Notes: a model not told the origin generated them from the sequence alone. DNA of 51,459 nt from an uncultured Clostridia bacterium (GCA_934271245.1 CAKQQY010000011.1:1-51459), one strand, 5' to 3'. Shown: positions 8,149 to 16,339, numbered from the stretch's first letter. Numbers and translations: made by a program.

Positions 8149-10344
8149 ATGTACGCAGACGTAATAGTCGATATAGTCCGCTCGGAAGCGGATAAAATAT
8201 TCGAGTATTCTTTTACCGACGAAACGATTAAAACGGGCAGCAGGGTAATAGTTCCTTTCGGAAACAAAAAAATAGAAGGTATAGTCGTAAACGTAAAAAC
8301 CGAGTGCGAATATTCGCCGTCCAAGGTTAAACCGATTATCGAATCGTTAGATCCTGTTCCGGCATTGACTGCCGAAAGCGTCGCCCTTATGGACTACATG
8401 CGCGGAACTTGTTACGTATCGAGAGCGCAGGCGTTAAGGTTGTTTTTACCCGGCGAAATGAGAAAGGGTAAGGTAAAAGAACAAATCGTAAGATACGCGA
8501 TTTTATCCGACGGTTTTAACCGCTCGGAAATTTCTCTTTTAAGGAAATCTGCGGTAAAACAAAAAGAGTTTTTAGAGTACATGCTCGAAAACGGAAAAAC
8601 CAGAATTTCCGTCGCTAACGAAAAGTTCGGTTCTCAAGCCGTTAAAAGTTGCGAAGCGAAAGGATATATCGTCGTTACCGAAGAGAAAGAAAATCGTTCG
8701 CCGTACCTTAGCCTTTCCGCCGCAAAAAAGGACATAGTTTTAACGGAAAAGCAAACGGCTGCCGTAAACGAAATATTAAAAACCGATAAACTTGCCACGC
8801 TTTTGTTCGGAGTTACGGGAAGCGGCAAAACGGAAGTTTATCTTAATCTTATAGACAAGGCGATAAGACAAGGGAAAACCGCGATAATGCTTGTGCCTGA
8901 AATTGCTCTGACGCCGCAAATGCTGTCGCAACTTCGCGCAAGATTCGGCGACGCCGCGGCTATTTTGCACAGCGGTTTATCCGCAGGCGAACGTTTCGAC
9001 GAATGGTGGAGACTTCGTTCCGGAGAAGCAAAAATCGCGATAGGCGCAAGGAGCGCAATATTCGCGCCCGTGGAAAACGTCGGTATTATAATTATAGACG
9101 AAGAACACGACGGCAGTTATACGAGCGAATCGGCTCCGAGATACGCAACGGTAGACGTTGCTACGTTCAGGGCAAAGTATAACGGGGCAAAACTCGTTCT
9201 GGGCAGCGCAACCCCTTCGGTGGATAGTTTCCTTCTTGCAGAAAAAGGTGAATATAATCTCGTAACTCTGCCCGACAGAATAAATAAAAAACCGCTTCCG
9301 CAAGTGGAAATAGCCGATATGCGACAGGAAGTTCGCCGCGGCAACAACACGGTATTTTCTTCCGCGTTGCGCGAAGAGTTGAAAAAATGTCTGGATAGCG
9401 GAAATCAGGCGATAATATTTTTGAATCAGCGGGGATATTCCAAAACCGTTATTTGCGCGGAATGCGGTCACGTTCAGAAATGTTCCGATTGCGACGTCGC
9501 GCTTACTTATCATAAAGAAGAAGACGCGCTTTTATGCCATTATTGCGGCGCAAAATATAAAATGATAACGGCTTGCACCGAATGCGGAAGCAAGTTTTTG
9601 AAATACGGCGGCACGGGAACGGAAAAAGTCGTTTACGATTTGCAAAAAATGTTTCCCGAAGCGAAGATTTTGCGAATGGATAGGGATACTACCAAAAACA
9701 AAGAAGGGCATTTCAAAATTTTAAGCGCTTTTTCGGAAAGAAAAGCCGATATTTTAGTCGGTACGCAGATGATTGCAAAAGGTCACGATTTTCCTTTCGT
9801 TACGTTGGTCGGGATTCTCGACGCAGATATGAGTTTGCATTTTTCCGATTTCAGAAGCGCCGAAAGAACGTATCAACTCCTTACGCAGGTTGCGGGGCGT
9901 AGCGGCAGAGCGGGTAACGCGGGTAAAGTGGTGCTCCAGACCTATTCTCCCGATAACTTCGTTCTTCGTAAGGCTATCGCTTACGATTACGAAGGGTTTT
10001 ACCGCCACGAAATATCGATAAGAAAAGCCACGGGGTTCCCGCCGTTTTACGATATCGTAAGGGTTATGATAAAATGCGACGACGAAAGAGCCGCGGTTGA
10101 AGCAACGAAAGCGTTGTACGGGGAGTTGCTTTCCTTTTATAACCAAAATAAAGAGAAATTCAGATTTTTCGGAGCGATGAAAGCGCCGATAAAAAGATTG
10201 CAAAGTCAATACCGTTATCAGATTCTTATGAGAACGGAAAAGAACAATAAAGAGATTCTCGACACGGTTTATTATTCTTCCGAAAAGTATAATCGCGGAA
10301 AAATTTTCGTTTCTATGGAAATAAATCCTAACAATCTGTCATAA
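8149..10344 (+). CDS. priA: Primosomal protein N' (PriA helicase)
   Basis: A superfamily 2 helicase of 731 aa that reloads the replisome at stalled forks. The N-terminal DNA-binding domain starts YADVIVDI; Walker A is GVTGSGKTE near residue 222, and the DEAH-type box is DEEHDGSY. Two zinc ribbons are seen around residues 440-490: CAECGHVQKC-CDVALTYH, LLCHYCG and CTECGS. Helicase motifs LVGTQMIAKGHDFP and QVAGRSGRAG follow. The ATG at 8149 has only a weak ribosome binding site, GGTAAAG, and lies just behind a hairpin, which suggests low expression. Confidence 0.95.
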   Translation: MYADVIVDIVRSEADKIFEYSFTDETIKTGSRVIVPFGNKKIEGIVVNVKTECEYSPSKVKPIIESLDPVPALTAESVALMDYMRGTCYVSRAQALRLFLPGEMRKGKVKEQIVRYAILSDGFNRSEISLLRKSAVKQKEFLEYMLENGKTRISVANEKFGSQAVKSCEAKGYIVVTEEKENRSPYLSLSAAKKDIVLTEKQTAAVNEILKTDKLATLLFGVTGSGKTEVYLNLIDKAIRQGKTAIMLVPEIALTPQMLSQLRARFGDAAAILHSGLSAGERFDEWWRLRSGEAKIAIGARSAIFAPVENVGIIIIDEEHDGSYTSESAPRYATVDVATFRAKYNGAKLVLGSATPSVDSFLLAEKGEYNLVTLPDRINKKPLPQVEIADMRQEVRRGNNTVFSSALREELKKCLDSGNQAIIFLNQRGYSKTVICAECGHVQKCSDCDVALTYHKEEDALLCHYCGAKYKMITACTECGSKFLKYGGTGTEKVVYDLQKMFPEAKILRMDRDTTKNKEGHFKILSAFSERKADILVGTQMIAKGHDFPFVTLVGILDADMSLHFSDFRSAERTYQLLTQVAGRSGRAGNAGKVVLQTYSPDNFVLRKAIAYDYEGFYRHEISIRKATGFPPFYDIVRVMIKCDDERAAVEATKALYGELLSFYNQNKEKFRFFGAMKAPIKRLQSQYRYQILMRTEKNNKEILDTVYYSSEKYNRGKIFVSMEINPNNLS

Positions 10345-10354
10345 AGGAGTAAAA

Positions 10355-10807
10355 ATGGCAATAAGAAATATTATACAGATAGGCGATGAAACGCTCCGTA
10401 AAAAATGTTTCGAAGTGACCGACTTCGGACCTAAAACTCAGCAACTTATCGACGACATGAGAGATACTCTTTTTAAGGCGGACGGCGCGGGTCTGGCTGC
10501 CCCGCAAGTAGGTGTTTTAAGAAGAATATTTATAGTCTACGCAGAAAATAAATATTACGAATGTATTAACCCCGTGATAGTAAAACAATCGGGCAAACAA
10601 TCGGGAGAAGAAGGTTGTTTGTCGATTAAAGGTCAATACGGCGTGGTCGAAAGACCTATGAAAGTTACCGTTAAAGCGTTGGACAGGTTCGGCAAACCTT
10701 TCATCGTAAAAGCGGAAGGGTTTACCGCAAGAGCCTTTTGCCACGAGTACGATCATTTGGACGGAATTTTGTACATAGATAAAGCGATAAGCGTATCAAA
10801 GGAGTAA
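10355..10807 (+). CDS. def: Peptide deformylase
   Basis: Removes the formyl group from nascent N-termini using an Fe/Zn centre. All three family motifs are present in its 150 aa: GLAAPQVG (motif 1), EEGCLSI with the metal-ligand Cys (motif 2) and the HExxH motif HEYDHLDG (motif 3). AAGGAG (10345-10349 region) lies in front of the ATG. The gene is immediately followed by fmt, which adds the formyl group, so the two halves of the formyl-Met cycle are co-transcribed. Confidence 0.96.
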   Translation: MAIRNIIQIGDETLRKKCFEVTDFGPKTQQLIDDMRDTLFKADGAGLAAPQVGVLRRIFIVYAENKYYECINPVIVKQSGKQSGEEGCLSIKGQYGVVERPMKVTVKALDRFGKPFIVKAEGFTARAFCHEYDHLDGILYIDKAISVSKE

Positions 10808-10809
10808 CG

Positions 10810-11730
10810 ATGAAAATTGTTTATCTCGGCACGCCGGAGTTTGCGGTTGCCCCCTTAAAAAGAATCTTAGACAGCAAAAAGTACGAAGTTATAGGCGTTG
10901 TTACCAACCGCGATAAGCCTGTGGGAAGAAAACAAATTATAACCGAATGTCCCGTAAAGAAACTCGCGAAAGAATACGGCGTTCCCGTTTTTTCTTACGA
11001 TAAAATCAGGGTTGAAGGCGTTGAAGACTTGAAAAAACTTTCTCCCGATATTATGATTACCTGCGCTTTCGGACAAATTCTTTCCGCTGAAATTCTGGAC
11101 ATACCTAAACTCGGCGTGTATAATATTCATGCGTCGCTTTTACCTAAATACAGGGGAGCGTCGCCGATAAATTTCGCGCTATTAAACGGCGAAAAAGAAA
11201 CGGGTGTAACCGTGATGAAAACGGACGTCGGCGTGGATACGGGGGACATGCTGTTATCCGAAAAAATTGCTATACACGATACCGATAACGCGGGCGATTT
11301 GTTTGAAAAACTTTCCGTTCTTGGAGCGGATTGTATTATGAAAGCGCTTGAAATTATTTCTACGGGTAAACAGATTCTGACACCGCAGGATAGCGAACAG
11401 GCGACTTATACCAAAATGATAAAAAAAGAAGACGCGTTGATCGACTGGACGGATACCGCGGAAAATATAGTTAACAAAATTCGCGCGTATAATCCTTCGC
11501 CGGTAGCGTATACCGAAATAGACGGAACGCCGCTCAAAGTTTACCGCGCGGAAGTATCCGACGGCGAAGGCAAAATGGGCGAAATATTAAGTTGCGGAAA
11601 ATGTCTTGAAATCGGTTGCGGCAAAGGGTCGGTTAAAATATTAGAAATTAAAAAGTCGGGCGGCAACAGAATGAGCGCCGAAGACTTTTTGCGTGGCAAC
11701 AGATTTACTCCGGGCGACCTTATAGGTTAA
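10810..11730 (+). CDS. fmt: Methionyl-tRNA formyltransferase
   Basis: Formylates initiator Met-tRNA with 10-formyl-THF. The protein has 306 aa. It opens KIVYLGTPEFAVAPL, has the folate-site block NIHASLLPKYRGASPINFALLNG, then TGVTVMKTDVGVDTGDML with the catalytic Asp, and the C-terminal tRNA-binding domain (IRAYNPSPVAYTEIDG). The catalytic Asn, His and Asp are all in place. It starts 2 nt after def and ends 2 nt before rsmB. Confidence 0.96.
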   Translation: MKIVYLGTPEFAVAPLKRILDSKKYEVIGVVTNRDKPVGRKQIITECPVKKLAKEYGVPVFSYDKIRVEGVEDLKKLSPDIMITCAFGQILSAEILDIPKLGVYNIHASLLPKYRGASPINFALLNGEKETGVTVMKTDVGVDTGDMLLSEKIAIHDTDNAGDLFEKLSVLGADCIMKALEIISTGKQILTPQDSEQATYTKMIKKEDALIDWTDTAENIVNKIRAYNPSPVAYTEIDGTPLKVYRAEVSDGEGKMGEILSCGKCLEIGCGKGSVKILEIKKSGGNRMSAEDFLRGNRFTPGDLIG

Positions 11731-11732
11731 AA

Positions 11733-12977
11733 ATGATTAACTGGTTTTATGATTGCTATCAGATACTGAATAAGGTTTACAGCGATAAAACTTTCGTTAA
11801 ACAAGCGATTTCTTCGACTTTTATAGAAGAGAAAAACCGCGCTCTTACGGTAAAAACCGTTTACGGGGTTTTGGATAAGGATATAGAACTTTCTTATTAT
11901 ATATCGGCGCTGTGCGATAAAAACCCGAAACTCGCGATAAGAACGATTCTTAAAATTTCGTTATATGCGATTAAGTATTTGGATAAGCACGGTTACGCCG
12001 TAACTAAAAACGCCGTAGAACTTACCAAAAAACTCGGTAAAGGCGGGGCGGCGGGTTTTGTCAACGCTTTTTTAAGAAAATATTTATCGACGGAAATACC
12101 TTTGCCGAAAGACAAATTCGAAATGCTGTCGGTAAAGTATTCCTATCCGCTTTTTATGGTTAAAGAAATAGTTTCGGACTACGGCGAACAAAGAGCGGAA
12201 AAAATTATGGCTGCCGAAAATGCGAAAACTTCCTTGGCTTTTTACGAAACGGACGGCGAAGAATACTTAAAAGAAAAAGGGTACGCATATCAGAAAACTC
12301 CGTTAAACAACGTTTATCTTCTCGACAATTTCGTTCGTAACGAAGATTACGATAAGGGAGTGTATACGTATCAGGCGATAGGTTCGGCAGCGATTTGCGA
12401 TATGGTCGCGCCTTGCGAAAAGTTGCTCGATTGTTGCGCCGCGCCCGGCGGTAAAAGCATAAGGCTTTCTTATAAGTGCGACGAAGTGTATTCCTGCGAC
12501 GTTTATCCGCACAGGGTTGAACTTATAAACGAATACGCGGAACGAATGAAAAGGAAGAATATAAGAACTTTTATTCTTAACGGAAAAGAAAACGAGCCGT
12601 TGTTCAACGATTTTTTCGACGCCGTGTTATGTGACGCTCCTTGTAGCGGTTCGGGGGTTATGAACGATAATCCCGATATAAAACTTAACAGGCAAGAAGA
12701 AAACGTGACGGAATTGTGCGCCGAACAAATTAAAATTTTGGATAACGTTTGTAAATACGTTAAAGTCGGCGGATATCTGTATTATTCTACTTGTTCGTTG
12801 CTTAAAAGAGAGAACGGCAAGAACGTCGAAAGGTTTTTGAAAAACCACGATAATTTCGTCCCTGAACGGGTGAATTCTCCGCTTCCGTGCGAAAAAGACG
12901 GGGAGTCGGTTATGTTTTTACCCGATATTTCGGGCGGAAACGGATTCTTCTTTGCAAAACTAAAGAGAGTAAAGTAA
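11733..12977 (+). CDS. rsmB: 16S rRNA (cytosine-967-C5)-methyltransferase RsmB
   Basis: A Sun/Fmu-family methyltransferase of 414 aa. The N-terminal third is a NusB-like helical domain; the C-terminal part is a Rossmann methyltransferase with the SAM loop CCAAPGGKS, motif IV DAPCSGSGVM and motif VI STCSLLKREN. The two Cys residues, in PCSG and TCSL, are the catalytic pair of RNA m5C methyltransferases. The order def-fmt-rsmB-rlmN is standard. It ends 1 nt before the GTG of rlmN. Confidence 0.93.
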   Translation: MINWFYDCYQILNKVYSDKTFVKQAISSTFIEEKNRALTVKTVYGVLDKDIELSYYISALCDKNPKLAIRTILKISLYAIKYLDKHGYAVTKNAVELTKKLGKGGAAGFVNAFLRKYLSTEIPLPKDKFEMLSVKYSYPLFMVKEIVSDYGEQRAEKIMAAENAKTSLAFYETDGEEYLKEKGYAYQKTPLNNVYLLDNFVRNEDYDKGVYTYQAIGSAAICDMVAPCEKLLDCCAAPGGKSIRLSYKCDEVYSCDVYPHRVELINEYAERMKRKNIRTFILNGKENEPLFNDFFDAVLCDAPCSGSGVMNDNPDIKLNRQEENVTELCAEQIKILDNVCKYVKVGGYLYYSTCSLLKRENGKNVERFLKNHDNFVPERVNSPLPCEKDGESVMFLPDISGGNGFFFAKLKRVK

Positions 12978-12978
12978 A

Positions 12979-14031
12979 GTGAAAGACAGTTTGTTAGATT
13001 ACGGATTAGAAGAGTTAAAAAGCCTTCTTATAGGAAGAAACGAAAAACCGTTCAGGGCAACGCAGATTTTTAAAGCGCTTCATAGCGGTCTTGAGTTTTC
13101 GGAAATGACGGAATTGTCTAAACCGCTCAGAGAAAGCCTTTCTGAAGAATTTTTCGCTCAGACGGTAAAAATTATAAAAACGCTTAAATCGATTGACGGA
13201 ACGGAAAAATTTTTGTTTCTGCTGAACGACGGTAACGTTATCGAAGGCGTATTGATGAAATATTCCTACGGCAACACTCTTTGCGTGTCGACGCAGGTCG
13301 GTTGCAGAATGGGGTGTAAATTTTGCGCTTCCGGGTTGCACGGGTTGGTGAGAAATTTAACCGCCGGCGAAATTTTGGGCGAAGTTATCGCCGCAAATAA
13401 ATATTCGGGCGGTAAACTCGGAGAGGACAGGAAAATAATAAACGTAGTTTTAATGGGCAGCGGCGAACCGCTCGACAACTACGATAACGTAATTAAATTT
13501 TTAAGGCTCTTAAACGATAAAAACGGGTTAAATATCAGCGCGAGAAACGTAAGTTTGTCCACGTCGGGTTTGGTTCCGAAAATCTATGACCTTGCCGAAG
13601 AAAACATTCCGCTTACACTTACCATATCGTTGCATAATCCGTTCGACGAAGAAAGGGCAAAAGTTATGCCTGTTGCGAAAAGATATAAAATAAGCGAAAT
13701 TCTTTCCGCTTGCGAAAATTACTTTAACAAAACGGGCAGAAGATATATTTTCGAGTATGTTTTAATAAAAGACGAAAACGACGACGTTCGCCATGCCGAC
13801 GCGCTTATTAAATTATTAAAAGGCAAACCATGTCACGTCAACCTTATAAGACTTAACGAAGTCAAAGAAAACAATCTTAAAAGCGCCGCGGATAAAGACG
13901 CTTACAGATTTTTGGGTTTGCTCGAAAAGGGCGGTTTGTCGGCGACGGTCAGAAGAAGAATGGGCGCGGATATCGACGGCGCGTGCGGACAGTTAAGACA
14001 AAGATATTTAGACGAAAATAAAGGTGAATAA
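12979..14031 (+). CDS. rlmN: Dual-specificity 23S rRNA/tRNA adenine-C2 methyltransferase RlmN
   Basis: A radical SAM methyltransferase that makes m2A in 23S rRNA and some tRNAs. In its 350 aa the Fe-S motif is CRMGCKFC with C109, C113 and C116. GEPLDNYDNV and SLSTSGLVPKI follow, and the C-terminus has GADIDGACGQLR with the mechanistic Cys that carries the methyl group. The start is GTG at 12979, one base after the rsmB stop. Downstream, the prpC-prkC-rsgA genes that separate rlmN from rpe in many Firmicutes are missing. Confidence 0.95.
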   Translation: MKDSLLDYGLEELKSLLIGRNEKPFRATQIFKALHSGLEFSEMTELSKPLRESLSEEFFAQTVKIIKTLKSIDGTEKFLFLLNDGNVIEGVLMKYSYGNTLCVSTQVGCRMGCKFCASGLHGLVRNLTAGEILGEVIAANKYSGGKLGEDRKIINVVLMGSGEPLDNYDNVIKFLRLLNDKNGLNISARNVSLSTSGLVPKIYDLAEENIPLTLTISLHNPFDEERAKVMPVAKRYKISEILSACENYFNKTGRRYIFEYVLIKDENDDVRHADALIKLLKGKPCHVNLIRLNEVKENNLKSAADKDAYRFLGLLEKGGLSATVRRRMGADIDGACGQLRQRYLDENKGE

Positions 14032-14035
14032 ACTA

Positions 14036-14692
14036 ATGAATAAAATAAAAATAGCCCCTTCGATATTGTCTGCGGACTTTTCGAAAATGGGGGAAGAGAT
14101 CGCCGATATTACCGAAAAAGGCGCGGACGTAATCCATCTGGACGTTATGGACGGTAATTTTGTAAAGAACATTACGTTCGGACCAAAACTCGTGAAAGAC
14201 GCGAGAAAATTTTCCGATTTAACTTTTGACGCTCATCTTATGATTTTAAATCCATGGAATTATATAGAAAGATTTGCCGAAGCCGGCGCGGATATTATTA
14301 CCGTACACCAAGAAGCGTGTAAAGACAGATTAAAAGATACTTTACTTGCGATAAAAAATCTCGGAGTAAAATGCGGCGCGGTAATAAATCCGGATACGCC
14401 CGTAGAAAAAATAGAAAGTATTATCGAATATTGCGATATGGTACTTTTAATGAGCGTTTTTCCGGGTTTCGGGGGACAAAAATTTATTGATAGCGTCATC
14501 CCTAAAATCGAAAGCGTTAAAAAAATCGTCGACGCAACGGGGAAAGAAATCGATATAGAAATCGACGGGGGAATTAACTTCGATAACGTCGGCGCGGTAA
14601 AAAAGGCCGGCGCAAACGTTATCGTTGCAGGTAGTACGGTGTTTAATCACCCCGACAGAAAAGAAGCGATAAGATTATTAAGAAATTTATAA
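14036..14692 (+). CDS. rpe: Ribulose-phosphate 3-epimerase
   Basis: Interconverts ribulose-5-P and xylulose-5-P with a TIM-barrel fold. The motifs IAPSILSADFSKMGEEI, VIHLDVMDGNFVKNITFGP, FDAHLMI, SVFPGFGGQKFI and IDGGINFDN are all standard. An upstream in-frame GTG at 14024 would overlap the end of rlmN, but it has AAGG directly against it. The same purine run is well placed for the ATG at 14036, so I prefer that start (218 aa). Rpe is followed by a spoVM-like gene, as in Bacillus. Confidence 0.94.
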   Translation: MNKIKIAPSILSADFSKMGEEIADITEKGADVIHLDVMDGNFVKNITFGPKLVKDARKFSDLTFDAHLMILNPWNYIERFAEAGADIITVHQEACKDRLKDTLLAIKNLGVKCGAVINPDTPVEKIESIIEYCDMVLLMSVFPGFGGQKFIDSVIPKIESVKKIVDATGKEIDIEIDGGINFDNVGAVKKAGANVIVAGSTVFNHPDRKEAIRLLRNL

Positions 14693-14705
14693 CTTGTAAT
14701 AGCGG

Positions 14706-14735
14706 TTCAACTTTCGGCTTTTTACGGCATATAAT
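14706..14735 (+). promoter_or_regulatory. Possible promoter of the spoVM-like gene
   Basis: CATATAAT (14728-14735) holds a perfect TATAAT -10 box and also resembles the sigma-E -10 consensus (CATACAAT-like). The best -35, TTCAAC at 14706-14711, is poor. B. subtilis spoVM is transcribed from its own sigma-E promoter, which makes the similarity interesting, but the sequence alone does not decide the sigma factor. Confidence 0.35.
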
Positions 14736-14762
14736 GTTACTATCGTAAAAAGAGGTGGAAAA

Positions 14763-14852
14763 ATGAAAATTTGCTGTATTAAAACACCTGCCGCATTAGG
14801 AAGAATTTTGCGCTTTTTCTTTTGCAGAAAGAGAAGTCCGAAAGAAGAATAA
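14763..14852 (+). CDS. spoVM: SpoVM-like amphipathic spore-coat anchor peptide
   Basis: A 29-codon ORF with a strong ribosome binding site, AGAGGTGG (14751-14758), and its own terminator. The peptide starts MKICCIKTPAALGRILRFFF and ends with a charged tail, RKRSPKEE. B. subtilis SpoVM (26 aa) has the same spacing of M-K, I-K-x-P, L-G, I and R, and forms an amphipathic helix that binds convex membrane on the forespore and recruits SpoIVA. Its position directly after rpe agrees with the Firmicutes order rpe-(thiN)-spoVM. The similarity and the synteny were both judged by eye. It implies the organism, or a recent ancestor, makes endospores. The Phe-Phe-Phe-Cys stretch and basic tail differ from B. 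subtilis. Confidence 0.72.
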   Translation: MKICCIKTPAALGRILRFFFCRKRSPKEE

Positions 14853-14856
14853 AATA

Positions 14857-14886
14857 AGCCGCCCGAGCGTTCGGGCGGCTTTAATA
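14857..14886 (+). terminator. Intrinsic terminator after the spoVM-like gene
   Basis: A perfect GC-rich 10-bp stem AGCCGCCCGA (14857-14866) / TCGGGCGGCT (14871-14880), with a GCGT loop and a TTTAATATTT tail. It ends the yicC-to-spoVM run. Confidence 0.92.
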
Positions 14887-14952
14887 TTTATCGGTATTTA
14901 AATCGAAAACGGAACGCTTCTTTCGTTTCTTACATCATAACGATTAATCGAG

Positions 14953-14996
14953 TTTTCTATAAAATGACGTTTTAATTATTTACATTTTATAGAAAA
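14953..14996. repeat. Perfect 14-bp inverted repeat
   Basis: TTTTCTATAAAATG (14953-14966) and its exact complement (14983-14996) flank a 16-nt AT-rich spacer. There is no T-run on either side, and both neighbouring genes already have their own terminators, so it is not an obvious terminator. It may be an operator or a very small mobile remnant. Apart from this and the two terminators, the 14853-15075 gap shows nothing. Confidence 0.6.
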
Positions 14997-15025
14997 AGGG
15001 GAAGAGAATAAAATTTGCCAACGCT

Positions 15026-15053
15026 TAAAAAACCGCCGAAACATCGGCGGTTT
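15026..15053 (-). terminator. Intrinsic terminator of rpsT
   Basis: On the minus strand the stem AAACCGCCGA / TCGGCGGTTT (15030-15039 and 15044-15053 on the plus strand) with a 4-nt loop is followed by six T. It lies 22 nt past the rpsT stop codon. Confidence 0.9.
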
Positions 15054-15075
15054 CAAAATGCACATTTACCAAAAA

Positions 15076-15477
15076 TTATTCGGCAACCGTTTCGGTTTTC
15101 TTTGCTCTGGGTTTTCTCGTCTTTTTAACGGGTTCTTCTGCAGCGACTTCCGCAACGGGTTCAGCCTTAACTTCTTCTTTAACTTCCGCAACTTTAACTT
15201 CGGCGGGAGCATTTACTTCGGCAACGTAAACCAATCTGGAAAGCCTTGCTTTCTTGTTGGCAGCGTTATTCTTGTGGATTATATTTTTAGAGCTTGCGGA
15301 ATCAATAGAAGCGAAAACGGAAGAAAGGTTCGCTTTTGCTTCGGCAACTTTGCCTTCTTTAATCAAAAGTTCGATCTTCTTAATATCGGTTCTCAAAGCG
15401 GAACGAATGGCTTTGTTTTGTTCCGTCTTTTTCTGATTTACGATAACTCTTTTTTTAGCAGATTTAATGTTTGGCAT
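15076..15477 (-). CDS. rpsT: Ribosomal protein S20 with C-terminal extension
   Basis: Small-subunit protein that binds 16S rRNA. The start MPNIKSAKKRVIVNQKKTEQ is the S20 signature, and AAGGAG lies in front of this ATG; the frame extends 43 codons further upstream but without family similarity. Residues 1-83, ending ARLSRLV, cover the whole normal S20 (usually 85-90 aa). Residues 84-133 form an extra tail: first Ala/Glu/Val/Lys-rich (VKVAEVKEEVKAEP), then basic (VKKTRKPRAKK). The tail is low-complexity and probably disordered. The codon style is the same as in the core, so it is not an obvious frameshift product. In many Firmicutes rpsT adjoins holA; here it stands alone. Confidence 0.95.
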   Translation of the reverse strand: MPNIKSAKKRVIVNQKKTEQNKAIRSALRTDIKKIELLIKEGKVAEAKANLSSVFASIDSASSKNIIHKNNAANKKARLSRLVYVAEVNAPAEVKVAEVKEEVKAEPVAEVAAEEPVKKTRKPRAKKTETVAE

Positions 15478-15514
15478 TTTAATGCACTCCTTCTTTTCAT
15501 TTCGTACAGTCTGT

Positions 15515-15543
15515 ATTTTAACATAAATAAAATATAAAAGCAA
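15515..15543 (-). promoter_or_regulatory. Sigma-A promoter of rpsT
   Basis: On the minus strand TTGCTT (15538-15543) and TAAAAT (15515-15520) are 17 bp apart. The start codon of rpsT lies about 37 nt downstream of the -10 box, behind a good AAGGAG site. Confidence 0.65.
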
Positions 15544-15619
15544 CGAAATTTTAACGAATATTTTTCTTTTATAACAGTTTTTCACTAATTTCGGCGTTAT
15601 CGACATACAATTTAACGAT

Positions 15620-16339
15620 ATGAGAAAGAAAATTCTTTTAATCGACAGCGGCGTCGGCGGTTTGTCGGTCCTTAAAAAACTTAACGAATACCAAACCGGA
15701 ACCGACTATTATTATTTCGGCGACAATGCTAACGCCCCGTACGGAAATAAGAGCGTAAGGGAATTGCAGGAGATAACGTTCCGTAATATTAAAAACGCCA
15801 GCGTTATCGGCGCGGATGCGATTGTCATTGCCTGCGGAACGCTCAGCGCAACTTTAAGAGAGTTTATTGCTTACGAAAGCGAAGTTCCCGTATTTTCGTA
15901 TTTTCCGCCGATAGAAAGAATCTGTATGCGCGGCGGCAATAATCTTTTACTTGCCACGAATCGTACGGCGGAAAAGTATAAAGATTATTTTGATAACCTT
16001 TCTGCCGTCGGCCTTTCGTCGCTTGCGGAAGATATAGAGAAAAATCTTTTTTCCCTAAACCGTATAAAACTCGAAGAGCATTTGCGAAACGTAAAAACCG
16101 ATTACGACAACGTAATTTTGGGTTGCACGCATTATAATTTCTTAAAAACAGGGATTAAAAACCACTTTCGAACACAAAACGTTTTCGACGGGGTGGGTGA
16201 TACGTGTAATCAGGTTCAAAAATGGCTAAAAAGTACCGAAAATCAGCACAAACTTGCAGAAAATCGTGTTTTTTTCTTTAATGATGCCCGTGGGTTGAAT
16301 AAAATGTTTTGGAACTACGTAGTGAATCGTGGTTTATAA
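15620..16339 (+). CDS. Aspartate/glutamate racemase, MurI-like
   Basis: An Asp/Glu racemase-family protein of 239 aa, shorter than typical MurI (260-270 aa), which supplies D-Glu for peptidoglycan. It shows LIDSGVGGLSVL with D9, DNANAPYGNKS, the first catalytic Cys C72 in IACGT, and the second, C169, in ILGCTHY. Two residues differ from canonical MurI: ACGT replaces ACNT, and HYNF replaces HYPL. The Cys pair is intact, so racemase chemistry is likely; whether the substrate is Glu cannot be settled. The start ATG has no Shine-Dalgarno and lies 8 nt after TACAAT (15606-15611), so it may be near-leaderless. It is divergent from rpsT. Confidence 0.75.
   Translation: MRKKILLIDSGVGGLSVLKKLNEYQTGTDYYYFGDNANAPYGNKSVRELQEITFRNIKNASVIGADAIVIACGTLSATLREFIAYESEVPVFSYFPPIERICMRGGNNLLLATNRTAEKYKDYFDNLSAVGLSSLAEDIEKNLFSLNRIKLEEHLRNVKTDYDNVILGCTHYNFLKTGIKNHFRTQNVFDGVGDTCNQVQKWLKSTENQHKLAENRVFFFNDARGLNKMFWNYVVNRGL

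Noticed and set aside
14024..14026. GTG as start of rpe
   Set aside because: The purine-rich site touches it directly, while it is correctly spaced for the ATG at 14036.
15058..15537. Plus-strand frame of 159 codons rich in Phe, Asn and Gly
   Set aside because: It is the antisense shadow of rpsT; the composition mirrors the Lys/Glu/Ala codons of S20, and the minus-strand gene has clear family similarity and a ribosome site.
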